NCBI RefSeq assembly: GCF_004348995.1
Contig: NZ_SMKQ01000045.1
Location: 1 to 50,359 of the forward strand
DNA length: 50,359 nt
Reading direction: 5' to 3'
Origin: Nonomuraea terrae
GTDB taxonomy: Bacteria > Actinomycetota > Actinomycetes > Streptosporangiales > Streptosporangiaceae
The notes beneath the pieces were generated by a model. It did no database searches. It saw only the letters and a program-made list of their open reading frames with translations, and was not told the origin of the DNA. Below, piece by piece: positions 42,166 through 50,244 of the stretch. The first letter of the stretch is position 1, and the number at the start of each line of letters is the position of its first letter. The translations under genes and the position numbers were made by a program.

Positions 42166-43713
42166 ATGATTGGGCGTGATATGCGAAGAACAGCACTGAT
42201 CCTCAGTCTCTTAGGCTCCCTCTTCCTGTCCCTCCTCCCCGCGGTCCCGGCCGCCGCCACGACCACGTCCATCGCGTGGGCCCCGTGCTCCGAGGACGCC
42301 ACGGCCGAGTGCGGCACGCTCACCGTTCCCGTGGACTGGGACGAACCGGACGGCGAGACGTTCGAACTCGCCGTCGCCCGCCGCAAGGCCACCGACCCCG
42401 AGGCCCGCATCGGCTCCCTCGTGATCAACCCGGGCGGCCCCGGCGGGTCCGGCGTGAGCGCCGTGCTCGGCGGAATGGGCTTCACGCCGGAGCTCACCAG
42501 CCGCTTCGACATCGTGGGCTTCGACCCGCGCGGCGTGGCCCGCAGCCATCCGATCCTGTGCTCCCTGGAGCTCGCCAGGCAGGCCCCCGACACGCTGTCC
42601 ATCGACAGCCAGGCCGACTTCGACGCGCTGCTGGCCCACAACGAGCGCTACCGGCAGGACTGCCGGGAGCGCACGGGCGCGCTGTACGACCACGTCGACA
42701 CCGGCAGCGTCGTCCGCGACCTCGACGCCCTGCGCGCCGCCCTCGGCGACGACAAGCTCACCTACTACGGCATCTCGTACGGCACCCTCATCGGCCAGCT
42801 GTACGCCGAGCGCTACCCCGGCCGGGTGCGCGCCCTCATGCTCGACAGCAACATGGACCACAGCCTCGGCACGAAGGCCTTCCTCGACACCGAGGCGTGG
42901 ACCGCGCAGGACTCCTTCGACGAGTTCGTCTCCTGGTGCGAGGCGACCGCCTCGTGCGCGCTGCACGGACGCGACGTGCGGGCGGTGTGGAAGGAACTGC
43001 TGGCCCGGGCCGACCGGGGCGAGCTGGAGTTCCCCGGCGAGCCCGGCGTCACGCTCACCAGGATGAGTCTCGTCTCCCAGGCGTTCGGCGCGTTCTACGG
43101 GCCGGCGTACCAGCAGCTGGCCGAGCTGCTGGCGGCTCTGGAGAGCGGTGAGGGCACGGCGCGGGCGATCGTGACGCCGCCGGCCGCCGCCCAGCAGGAG
43201 CAGGTGATCAACGACTCCACCCGGATCTTCTGCCAGGACTGGCTGCTGCCCGTGCGCGACCACCGCGAGTGGGCGCGGCTGCTGGAGCGGTCGGCCAGGA
43301 TCGCCCCGGACATGCTGGTCAGCGCGGCGGCCCACCCGATCACGGCGGCCTGCCTCGGCACGCCCGCCCCCATCCCGAACCCGCAGCACCGCCTGCGCGT
43401 GTCGGGCACGCCCACGCTGCTGCTCGGCAACGCCCTGCACGACCCCGCCACCGGCTACCCGTGGGCGGTCAACGCGGCGCGGCAGATCGGGCACGAGGCC
43501 AGGCTGCTCACGTACGAGGGCTGGGGGCACGGCATCTACGGCCGCGGTCCCTGCCCGACGGAGGCCATCGACGCGTACCTGACCTCGCTCACCGTGCCCG
43601 CCAACGGCGCGCGATGCGAGGCCGTACCGCCCGCCGAGGTGAGCCCGCTGCGCGCCCGGCCGCTCCCGGGCCCGATGCCCGGGCTGCCTGGGTGGACGTA
43701 CAACCTGTCGTAG
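42166..43713 (+). CDS. secreted tripeptidyl-aminopeptidase-like alpha/beta hydrolase (S33)
   Basis: A 515-residue exported enzyme of the Streptomyces SlpD/Tap group, which removes tripeptides or other N-terminal residues outside the cell. The signal peptide is residues 1-30 (cleavage near AAA-TT). VPVDWDEPDGETFELAVARR and VINPGGPGGSG (oxyanion) precede the nucleophile elbow YYGISYGTLIGQ with Ser204; HDPATGYPWA and GWGHGIYG carry the acid and histidine. The C-terminal TAP-type domain with conserved cysteines is complete. ATG 42166 is used; ATG 42181 would give a signal peptide shorter by five residues and is equally possible. A hairpin follows the stop. Confidence 0.88.
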   Translation: MIGRDMRRTALILSLLGSLFLSLLPAVPAAATTTSIAWAPCSEDATAECGTLTVPVDWDEPDGETFELAVARRKATDPEARIGSLVINPGGPGGSGVSAVLGGMGFTPELTSRFDIVGFDPRGVARSHPILCSLELARQAPDTLSIDSQADFDALLAHNERYRQDCRERTGALYDHVDTGSVVRDLDALRAALGDDKLTYYGISYGTLIGQLYAERYPGRVRALMLDSNMDHSLGTKAFLDTEAWTAQDSFDEFVSWCEATASCALHGRDVRAVWKELLARADRGELEFPGEPGVTLTRMSLVSQAFGAFYGPAYQQLAELLAALESGEGTARAIVTPPAAAQQEQVINDSTRIFCQDWLLPVRDHREWARLLERSARIAPDMLVSAAAHPITAACLGTPAPIPNPQHRLRVSGTPTLLLGNALHDPATGYPWAVNAARQIGHEARLLTYEGWGHGIYGRGPCPTEAIDAYLTSLTVPANGARCEAVPPAEVSPLRARPLPGPMPGLPGWTYNLS

Positions 43714-43728
43714 GAGAACGGACACGGG

Positions 43729-43757
43729 AACGGCGCGTCGCACAGCGGCGCGCCGTT
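43729..43757 (+). terminator. hairpin after the peptidase gene
   Basis: AACGGCGCG and CGCGCCGTT form a perfect 9-bp stem with an 11-nt loop, 16 bases after the peptidase stop. It probably terminates that transcript; there is no U-tract beyond TTT. Confidence 0.55.
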
Positions 43758-43799
43758 TCGCTGTGCACGGCGCACATGGGCTTCGATCCGCCGCTTCTT

Positions 43800-43925
43800 C
43801 AGCAGCACCTTCACACCACGCCGTTCGAGGAAGGCGTTCAGCCCCTGGGTGGTGCCGTGCACGAACGAGATGTCCCCCGGGGAGTCCATGCCGCCGATAT
43901 CCATGGAGACCCGGTATCGGCTCAT
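43800..43925 (-). pseudogene. N-terminal remnant of a hydantoinase/oxoprolinase gene
   Basis: The minus strand reads MSRYRVSMDIGG, the start of hydantoinase A/oxoprolinase proteins, then jumps directly to DISFVHGTTQGLNAFLERRG and VKVLL, which in intact proteins lies about 50 residues further on. After that the match ends. So an internal deletion has removed the T-F-T-D phosphate region, and more than 500 C-terminal residues are missing. The product cannot be active. The family call is by eye from well-known motifs. Confidence 0.65.
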
Positions 43926-44042
43926 CGGCGAGCTCCGCTCGACAAAGTGCGAACCGCGACGGCAACCAGGCGGCGGCCGCCCCGATGTGCGCCGCGAACA
44001 CTCCTCCGGCCCGTCACCGTGCCCGCGGCATGTACGGGCCGA

Positions 44043-44714
44043 TCAGCGCCGGTCGGGGATGACGAGGCCCGTCTCGTACGCCAGGACCACGGCCTGGGCG
44101 CGGTCGCGCAGGCCGAGCTTGGCGAAGATGCGCGCGACGTGCGTCTTCACGGTGGCCTCGCTCAGGCGCAGGGCGGCGGCCAGCTCGGCGTTGGACAGGC
44201 CCTGGCCGAGCAGCGTGAAGACCTCGCGCTCGCGCGGCGTCAGGGCGGCCAGGTCGCGGTGGACGGCGGCGGGCGGCTGGGCGGCGGCGTAGCGTTCGAC
44301 GAGGCGGCGGGTGATCGAGGGGGCGAGCAGCGCGTCGCCGGTGCCGACCAGGCGCACGGCGGCGGCCAGGTGCTCGGGGGTGACGTCCTTGAGCAGGAAG
44401 CCGCTGGCGCCGAGGCTGAGGGCGGTGTAGACGTACCGGTCGAGGTCGAAGGTGGTCAGCATGATCACGCGGCAGCGCGGATCGTGGGCCAGCACCCGGC
44501 GCGCCGCCTCCAGGCCGTCCATGACGGGCATGCGGATGTCCATCAGCACGACGTCGGGGGCGAGCCGGCGGGCCATCGCCACGGCCTCGGCCCCGTCGGC
44601 GGCCTCGCCCGCCACATCGATCCCACGGGCGGTGAGGATGAGCCGGAAGCCCGCCCGTACCAGCTCCTGGTCGTCGGCGATCAGCACCCGCGGCCCCGCG
44701 CCCGTGTCACTCAC
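44043..44714 (-). CDS. NarL/LuxR-type response regulator
   Basis: A 223-residue two-component regulator. The receiver domain (1-125) has the acidic pocket IADDQE, the phospho-acceptor Asp59 in VVLMDIRMPVMDG and the switch Lys in GFLLKDVTPE. The C-terminal LuxR HTH (about 155-218) reads LTPREREVFTLLGQGLSNAE and LRLSEATVKTHVARIFAKLG. Its ATG overlaps the stop of the kinase gene by four bases. It probably controls the divergent ABC transporter genes. Confidence 0.95.
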   Translation of the reverse strand: MSDTGAGPRVLIADDQELVRAGFRLILTARGIDVAGEAADGAEAVAMARRLAPDVVLMDIRMPVMDGLEAARRVLAHDPRCRVIMLTTFDLDRYVYTALSLGASGFLLKDVTPEHLAAAVRLVGTGDALLAPSITRRLVERYAAAQPPAAVHRDLAALTPREREVFTLLGQGLSNAELAAALRLSEATVKTHVARIFAKLGLRDRAQAVVLAYETGLVIPDRR

Positions 44715-45550
44715 GCGCGCTCCAGGGGGATGCGGGCGCGGACGCGGTAGCCGCCGCCGAGCCGGCGGCGCGCGTCGAGCTCGCCGCCGTAGACGGCGAC
44801 CCGTTCGCGCAGCCCCAGCAGCCCGCGCCCGGTTCCGGCCCCCGCGTCCGGCGGCGCCGGGCGGGCGCCTCCGGTGAGCACGCTGGGCCCGCTGTTGAGC
44901 ACCTCCACCCGCAGATACTGGTCGGTGTAGCGGACGACCACCTCGGCCTTGGCGCCGTCGCCGTGCTTGAGCGCGTTCGTCAGCGCCTCCTGGACGATCC
45001 GGTACGCGGTCACGTCGACCCCGGCGGGCACCGGGCGCGCCTCCCCGGAGACGCGCACCTCGACCGGCAGCCCGGCGAACGCGATCCGGTCGGCCAGCGC
45101 GCCGAGCTGGCCCAGCCCCGGCTGGGGCGCCAGCTCGTCCGGCTCGTCGGATCCGTCCTGGGCGGGGGCGAGCAGGCCGAGCAGGTGGCGCAGCTCTGTC
45201 ATGGCGTCGCGGCCGGCCGCCTCGACGGCCCTGAGCGCGTTCTCGGCCTCGCCCGGCATCGTGGGCAGCACCTCGCGGGCGGCGCCCGCCTGCACGACCA
45301 TGAGGCTCACGTTGTGGCTGACGATGTCGTGCAGCTCGGCCGCGATGCGGGCGCGTTCGGCGTCGACGGCCGCACGGGCCGCGCGGTCACGCTCGCGGTC
45401 GAGCAGCCGGCCCTGCTCGGCCAGCGCCGCCCGGTAGCGGCGGCGCGTGCATACGAGCGCCGCCGCGAGCCCGCCCGCGGCCCCGCACGCGAGCGCCAGA
45501 GCGGCGATCATCCATTCCCCCACGGGGACATCTTCACGCGGCGCGCCCAC
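44711..45550 (-). CDS. sensor histidine kinase (HisKA_3 type)
   Basis: A 279-residue kinase. One membrane segment (about 13-34, WMIAALALACGAAGGLAAAL) is followed by the dimerisation domain with the phospho-acceptor His74 in AAELHDIVSHNVSLMVVQAG. The ATPase domain then has IVQEALTNALKHGDGAKAEV (N box) and GRGLLGLRERVAVYGGEL (G boxes). It lacks the usual four-helix sensor, so the signal may come from a partner such as the ABC transporter. GTG 45550 is chosen for GGGAGG eight bases before it; GTG 45523 is an alternative. Divergent from the transporter by 101 bp. Confidence 0.9.
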   Translation of the reverse strand: MGAPREDVPVGEWMIAALALACGAAGGLAAALVCTRRRYRAALAEQGRLLDRERDRAARAAVDAERARIAAELHDIVSHNVSLMVVQAGAAREVLPTMPGEAENALRAVEAAGRDAMTELRHLLGLLAPAQDGSDEPDELAPQPGLGQLGALADRIAFAGLPVEVRVSGEARPVPAGVDVTAYRIVQEALTNALKHGDGAKAEVVVRYTDQYLRVEVLNSGPSVLTGGARPAPPDAGAGTGRGLLGLRERVAVYGGELDARRRLGGGYRVRARIPLERA

Positions 45551-45639
45551 CTCCGCATCCTCCCGGAGCCGTACATCCCCGGGATGACGACCGTCGCGCG
45601 TTACATCCGGGGTCCGATGACGGCGCCCGGTTCCGGATC

Positions 45640-45645
45640 TAGGTT
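45640..45645 (+). promoter_or_regulatory. -10 box of the ABC transporter operon (leaderless)
   Basis: TAGGTT lies six bases before the ATG at 45652 with no ribosome site between. It is probably the main promoter of the two ABC genes. Confidence 0.5.
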
Positions 45646-45651
45646 CGGGCC

Positions 45652-46362
45652 ATGGACTCTCACCACGATCACGACGCCCGCCTCGTCGTACGGCTCGACG
45701 GCGTGCGCAAGGAGTACGGGACGGCCACGGCCCTGGACGGGGTGTCGCTGGCGATCCGCGCGGGTGAGGCGGTCGCCGTGATGGGGCCGTCCGGCTGCGG
45801 CAAGTCGACGCTGCTCAACATGATCGCCGGTCTGGACCGCCCGACGACGGGCACGGCCGAGGTCTGCGGCCGGGACCTGGGGGCGATGACCGAGACGGCG
45901 CTGGCCCTGTTCCGCCGCCGGAACATCGGCATGGTCTTCCAGTTCTTCAACCTCATCGACGACCTGCCGGCGCTGGACAACGCCGCCCTGGCCGCCCAGC
46001 TCACCGGCGTCCCGGCGCGGCAGGCCCGCGACCGGGCGCTGGAGCTGTTCGACGAGCTCGGCATCGCCGACCGCCGGGACGCCTACCCGTCGGCGCTGAG
46101 CGGCGGCGAACGGCAGCGGGTGGCGGTGGCCAGGGCGCTGATGAACCGCCCGGCCCTGCTGCTGGCCGACGAACCCACGGGCGCCCTGGACAGCCGTTCG
46201 GGCGAGCAGGTGATGGACCTGCTGATCGACCTCAACCAGATCGGCCAGACGCTGCTGCTGGTCACGCACGACGCCGGCCTGGCGACCCGCTGCGCCGGCC
46301 GCCTCGTGGAGCTGGCCGACGGCCGGGTGGTCGCCGAGCACACCCTGGAGCACACCGCATGA
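45652..46362 (+). CDS. ABC transporter ATP-binding protein (LolD/MacB type)
   Basis: A 236-residue ATPase. Walker A GPSGCGKSTLLNMIAGLDRP, Q-loop MVFQFFNLIDDLPALDNAAL, signature LSGGERQRVAVARAL, Walker B LLLADEPTGALDS and switch LVTHDAGLA are complete. The FQFFNLI and ADEPTGALD variants mark the MacB/FtsE group that powers FtsX-type permeases. Its stop overlaps the start of that permease gene by four bases. Antimicrobial peptide or lipid export is the usual role in this arrangement, but the substrate is unknown. Confidence 0.94.
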   Translation: MDSHHDHDARLVVRLDGVRKEYGTATALDGVSLAIRAGEAVAVMGPSGCGKSTLLNMIAGLDRPTTGTAEVCGRDLGAMTETALALFRRRNIGMVFQFFNLIDDLPALDNAALAAQLTGVPARQARDRALELFDELGIADRRDAYPSALSGGERQRVAVARALMNRPALLLADEPTGALDSRSGEQVMDLLIDLNQIGQTLLLVTHDAGLATRCAGRLVELADGRVVAEHTLEHTA

Positions 46363-48710
46363 CCGAGAGCGTGTTCCCCGAGGCGCGCGGCGGCGCAGGG
46401 CCGCTGGCCGGGGCGGGCGCCGTGTGGCAGGTGGCGCGGGCCGGGGTGCGCAGGCGGCGGGTGCAGACGGCCGTCGTCGGGATCGTGGTGTTCTGCTCGA
46501 CGGTGTCCGTCGTCGTCGCGCTGGGCCTGCTGGAGAGCGTCTCCGCGCCGTTCGACCGGGCCTTCGCCGCCCAGCGCGGCGCGCACCTCGTGGCCGTGTA
46601 CGACCCGGCCAAGGCCCCGGCGTCCGCGCCGGCCCGCCCCGTCCCGGCGGTGACGGCGGCCTCGGGGCCGTTCGCGCAGGCCACGGTAACGATCCCGGAC
46701 ACGGTCGAGCACCTGCCGCCCGGCCCGCTGACGGTCGTCGGGCGCGCCGGTCCCGGCGGCCCGGTGGACCGGCTGGACCTGTGGAGCGGGCGGTGGCCCG
46801 CCCGCCCGGGCGAGATCGTCCTGGACCGGCCGCCCAACCCGCACTGGTCCTACCTGCTCGGGGTGCGGTTCACGGTGCCGGAGCGCCCGCAGGGGTTCAC
46901 GGTCGTCGGCCTGGCCTCCAGCCTCAGCAGGTCGGCGGAGTCGTGGGTCACCCCGGCGCAGGCCGAGGAGCTGCGCCCGTCCGCCGCGCAGATGCTCTAC
47001 CGCCTCGGCGGCGCAGGCACCGACGCCGACGTCCGTCGGGCGGCGGACGCGATCACGGCGGCGCTGCCGGCCGGCTCGCTGCTGGGCACGCAGTCGTACC
47101 TGGCCGTCAAGCGTGACCACGGCCGCACGGCGTCGGCGTTCCTGCCGTTCCTGGCCGGGTTCGGCGTGCTGGGGCTCGTCGTCGCGGTCATCATCGTGGC
47201 GAACGTGGTGGGCGGCGCGGTCGTGGCCGGGTTCCGGCACATCGGGATGCTCAAGGCGCTCGGGTTCACGCCCAACCAGGTCGTCGCCGTCTACCTGGCG
47301 ATGATCCTGGTGCCCGCGTCGGCCGGCGCCGCGCTCGGCACGGTCGTGGGCGGCCTGGCCGCGCGGCCGCTGCTCGACGACATCGGGCTCAGCGTGTTCA
47401 ACGTCGCGCTCAGCCCGTGGGTCTACGCCGCCGCACTCGCGGGGATGACGGCCGTCGTCACGCTGGCCGCGCTCGTGCCCGCGCTGCGCGCGCATCGGAT
47501 GCCCGCGGCCCCGGCGATCAGCGCGGGCGGCGGTCAGCCGTCCGGGAGAGGGCGGCGCGTCCATCGACTGCTGTCCGGGGCCCGGCTGCCCCGCCCGGTC
47601 AGCCTGGGGCTGGGGCTGCCGTTCGCGCGGCCGGCCCGCACGGCGCTGACGCTGGCGGCCGTCGTGCTCGGCGCGGCGACCGTGACGCTGGCGGCCGGGC
47701 TGTCCGGCACGATGACCGCGTACGGCGCGGCCGCCCAGCGCGTCGGCCACGTCCACACCGTGATCCACGTGGGCCAGGCCCGCTTCCGCGAGACGCCGCC
47801 CCGGCACGGGGACGCCGGGATCGAGACGCTGCTGCGCGGCCTGCCCGGCACCGTGTACGTGACCGCCGACGCCTGGATCGACCTCCACGTCGTCGGGCAG
47901 CCACAGCCGATCATGGGCAGGTTCCTGCGGGGCGACTCGGCGACGCTGGGTGAGACGATCGTCGAGGGCCGCTGGCTGGAGGGACCGGGCGAGATGGTGG
48001 CGTCCCCGGCGTTCCTGGAGCAGCAGGGCCTGCGGGTGGGCGACCGGCTCACGCTCTCCCTGGGCCGCGCGCGGACACAGGCCACCGTCGTCGGCGTCAC
48101 CATGAGCGGCGAACCCGACCTGATCCACGCCGACTGGCGGACCCTCACCGCGCTTTCGCCGTCGGCGAAGGCCACGCAGTACGAGGTCCGCCTGGCACCT
48201 GACGCCGACCTCGAGGCGTACCACGCTGCGGTCAGGGCCGCCGACCCCGGCCTGCGCCCCGTCGCCAAGAGCCGGACCGACCAGAACGCCGTGACTGTCA
48301 TCGGGTTCGCGTCCCTGCTGACCGTGCTGCTGGGCACGGTGGCGGCGCTGGGGGTGTTCAACACGGTCGTGCTCACCACCAGGGAGCGGCGGCGCGACCT
48401 CGGCACGCTGAAGTCGGTCGGGATGACGCCGCGCCAGGTCACGGTGATGATGGTGACCTCGATGGCGGCGCTGGGCGCGGCGGGCGGGCTGCTCGGCGTC
48501 CCGGTCGGCGTCGCGGCGCACCGGGTCGTCGTGCCGGCCATGGCACGGGCGGCCGACATCGTGATGCCCGCGTTCATGATCGAGGTCTGGAGTGCGCCGT
48601 TGCTCGTGCCGCTCGCGCTGGCGGGGGTGGTGATCGCGGTGCTGGGTGCGTACGTGCCGGCGCGGTCGGCTGCGCGGCTCACGATCGCGACCGTCCTGCG
48701 GGGTGAGTGA
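46359..48710 (+). CDS. FtsX-like ABC transporter permease
   Basis: A 783-residue membrane protein of the MacB/FtsX family with a duplicated layout. An N-terminal helix (about 40-60) is followed by an extracellular domain, a first three-helix FtsX block (about 265-385), a further helix near 425-450, a second extracellular domain and a second FtsX block (about 645-775). LLTVLLGTVAALGVFNTVVL and RRDLGTLKSVGMTPRQVTVM mark the second block. About ten membrane helices result. Together with the ATPase it forms a mechanotransmission-type exporter; the divergent two-component system probably responds to its substrate. Confidence 0.92.
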   Translation: MTESVFPEARGGAGPLAGAGAVWQVARAGVRRRRVQTAVVGIVVFCSTVSVVVALGLLESVSAPFDRAFAAQRGAHLVAVYDPAKAPASAPARPVPAVTAASGPFAQATVTIPDTVEHLPPGPLTVVGRAGPGGPVDRLDLWSGRWPARPGEIVLDRPPNPHWSYLLGVRFTVPERPQGFTVVGLASSLSRSAESWVTPAQAEELRPSAAQMLYRLGGAGTDADVRRAADAITAALPAGSLLGTQSYLAVKRDHGRTASAFLPFLAGFGVLGLVVAVIIVANVVGGAVVAGFRHIGMLKALGFTPNQVVAVYLAMILVPASAGAALGTVVGGLAARPLLDDIGLSVFNVALSPWVYAAALAGMTAVVTLAALVPALRAHRMPAAPAISAGGGQPSGRGRRVHRLLSGARLPRPVSLGLGLPFARPARTALTLAAVVLGAATVTLAAGLSGTMTAYGAAAQRVGHVHTVIHVGQARFRETPPRHGDAGIETLLRGLPGTVYVTADAWIDLHVVGQPQPIMGRFLRGDSATLGETIVEGRWLEGPGEMVASPAFLEQQGLRVGDRLTLSLGRARTQATVVGVTMSGEPDLIHADWRTLTALSPSAKATQYEVRLAPDADLEAYHAAVRAADPGLRPVAKSRTDQNAVTVIGFASLLTVLLGTVAALGVFNTVVLTTRERRRDLGTLKSVGMTPRQVTVMMVTSMAALGAAGGLLGVPVGVAAHRVVVPAMARAADIVMPAFMIEVWSAPLLVPLALAGVVIAVLGAYVPARSAARLTIATVLRGE

Positions 48711-48743
48711 ATCGGCGTTTACACATCCGGCCGGCGCTCGATA

Positions 48744-48759
48744 GGTTAGTAAACGAACC
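48744..48759. promoter_or_regulatory. near-palindrome upstream of the RibD-like gene
   Basis: GGTTAGTAAACGAACC is palindromic except for one pair and lies 24 bases before the start of the reductase-like gene, in the only AT-rich patch there. It is a plausible operator, but no adjacent regulator is encoded. Confidence 0.4.
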
Positions 48760-48783
48760 AACATTTATTAATCGGAGGCACGC

Positions 48784-49323
48784 ATGCCCGTACCCTTCAC
48801 CTGCTCCGTGTTCATCGGCGTCAGCCTCGACGGGTTCATCGCGCGGGAGGACGGCGACCTCGAGTGGCTCGTCAGCCGGGGCGAGGCGGCCGGCGACGAC
48901 CTCGGCTACGACGCGTTCATCGCCGGCATCGACGCGGTCGTGACCGGGCGCGGCACGTACGAGGCGGGGCTCTCCTTCGAGACGTGGCCACACGAGGACC
49001 GGCACTGCGCGGTGCTCAGCACCACCCTGGAGGAGGGCGCCGACCCGCGCGTCACCGTCTACCGCGACCTCGACTCGTGCCTGAAGGGTCTCACCGAACG
49101 CGGCGTCAAGGGCGTGTACGTCGACGGCGGCCAGGTCATCCGCACCTTCCTGCGGGAGGGGTTGATCGACAGGATGACGATCACGACTGTTCCGGTGCTG
49201 ATCGGGTCCGGGCTGCCGCTGTTCGGGCCGGTGGGCGGCGACATTCCGCTCGTGCACGTGTCCACCCGGACGTTCGGGGCGGGCGTCGTGCAGTCCACGT
49301 ACGCCATCGAACGCCGGAAATAG
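48784..49323 (+). CDS. dihydrofolate reductase family protein (RibD C-terminal type)
   Basis: A 179-residue protein of the RibD_C/DHFR-like fold, often found in actinobacteria. SVFIGVSLDGFIAREDGDLE is the N-terminal signature, GIDAVVTGRGTYEAGLSFET is the cofactor strand-helix, and KGVYVDGGQVIRTFLREGLI with DRMTITTVPVLIGSGLPLFG complete the pattern. It probably reduces a small molecule with NADPH, but folate reduction itself is not expected. CGGAGG lies six bases before the ATG. Confidence 0.9.
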   Translation: MPVPFTCSVFIGVSLDGFIAREDGDLEWLVSRGEAAGDDLGYDAFIAGIDAVVTGRGTYEAGLSFETWPHEDRHCAVLSTTLEEGADPRVTVYRDLDSCLKGLTERGVKGVYVDGGQVIRTFLREGLIDRMTITTVPVLIGSGLPLFGPVGGDIPLVHVSTRTFGAGVVQSTYAIERRK

Positions 49324-49401
49324 CGGTATAGGCACAGGTCAGGCGGGTTTGTCGGAGTACAGGGCCGGTGCAAAACTGGAACTGACGGAAGGGGGCACGT
49401 C

Positions 49402-49764
49402 ATGATCGAGGTCAAGAGCATCGACAAGCCGGACGAACGCCGCGACTTCCCGAGGGGCCACCTGGAGCTGTGCAACCTCAGCGGTCTGACGTTCGCGGTG
49501 GCCACGTACGAGCCCGGCTGGCGCTGGTCGGAGTCGCTCCGGGAGATCAGCGGCACGGACTCCTGCCAGGTGCACCACTACGCGTTCGTCGCCACGGGAC
49601 GCATGCGCATCCGCATGGAGGACGGCGCCGAATCCGAGGTGGGCCCCGGCGACGTCTTCGACTGCCCGCCGGGACACGACGCCTGGGTGGTGGGCGACGA
49701 GCAGGTCGTCATCCACGACTTCTCAGGCCGCATGACGGACTACGCCAAGGCCACCGGCGTCTGA
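49402..49764 (+). CDS. cupin domain protein
   Basis: A 120-residue single cupin. EPGWRWSESLREISGTDSCQ followed by VHHYAFVATGRMRIRMEDGA gives the first cupin motif (here HH and an E), and GPGDVFDCPPGHDAWVVGDE the second, with the final histidine. It likely binds a metal, but the ligand set is not the canonical HXH...E...H spacing in every position. GAAGGGGG lies about eight bases before the ATG. It is followed by a strong hairpin. Function unknown. Confidence 0.85.
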   Translation: MIEVKSIDKPDERRDFPRGHLELCNLSGLTFAVATYEPGWRWSESLREISGTDSCQVHHYAFVATGRMRIRMEDGAESEVGPGDVFDCPPGHDAWVVGDEQVVIHDFSGRMTDYAKATGV

Positions 49765-49793
49765 CCACGGGGACACCCACCCGGACGCACGGT

Positions 49794-49836
49794 GCCACGA
49801 TGAGCGCCCGGTCCAGGACCGGGCGCTCATCGTGGC
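49794..49836. terminator. perfect 21-bp stem hairpin
   Basis: Two 21-bp arms (49794-49814 and 49816-49836) are exact inverted copies around a single central base. The arms contain ATGAGCGCCCGGTCC and its complement. This very stable structure lies 30 bases after the cupin stop and is the clearest terminator in the window, able to act in both directions. It borders the truncated methyltransferase. Confidence 0.75.
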
Positions 49837-49851
49837 CCTTCGCGGCGGCAA

Positions 49852-50244
49852 GTGGTTCACGACGAGGGCCGGAGGTGGGTACGCCGGCCGTTCCTGCCCG
49901 ACGACGTCGACCTCGGCCACCCCGGGCTCGAAGCGCGCTGCCACTCCGCCCTGACCGCAGGACAGGACCACGACTGGGGCCCTTCCCTGTCCGGAGCCGG
50001 CTTCGTCATCGAGGCCGCGCGGCCCTTGGCCATCGACTTGAGGCCCCCGTTCCCCACGTCCACCGCCCGCTACGCCCAGGTGTCCCTGCGGCGCATCCGG
50101 TCCCACCTCGACGGCCAGGTGAGCGCCGACGACCTGGCCACGCTCGACACCCTCATCGACAGTGACGGGCCCGTCGGCGTCCTGCGGCGCGACGACCTCA
50201 CGGTCCGCACCACCAGGACCGTATGGATGGCCAAGCGCCCTTGA
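49852..50244 (+). pseudogene. 5'-truncated SAM-dependent methyltransferase
   Basis: The 130-residue frame matches only the C-terminal half of an actinobacterial methyltransferase family. FLPDDVDLGHPGLEARCHSA, then WGPSLSGAGFVIEAARPLAI and the conserved end LATLDTLIDSDGPVGVLRRD with TVRTTRTVWMAKRP are all there, but the SAM-binding N-terminal half (GxGxG motif) is missing. The first residues after the GTG at 49852 do not look like a native start. The cut lies next to the hairpin. It is most likely inactive, and transcription into it is doubtful. Confidence 0.65.

Noticed and set aside
46083..48764. 893-codon minus-strand frame over the ABC genes
   Set aside because: It is highly repetitive in Arg/Gln/His and lies opposite a clear FtsX permease.
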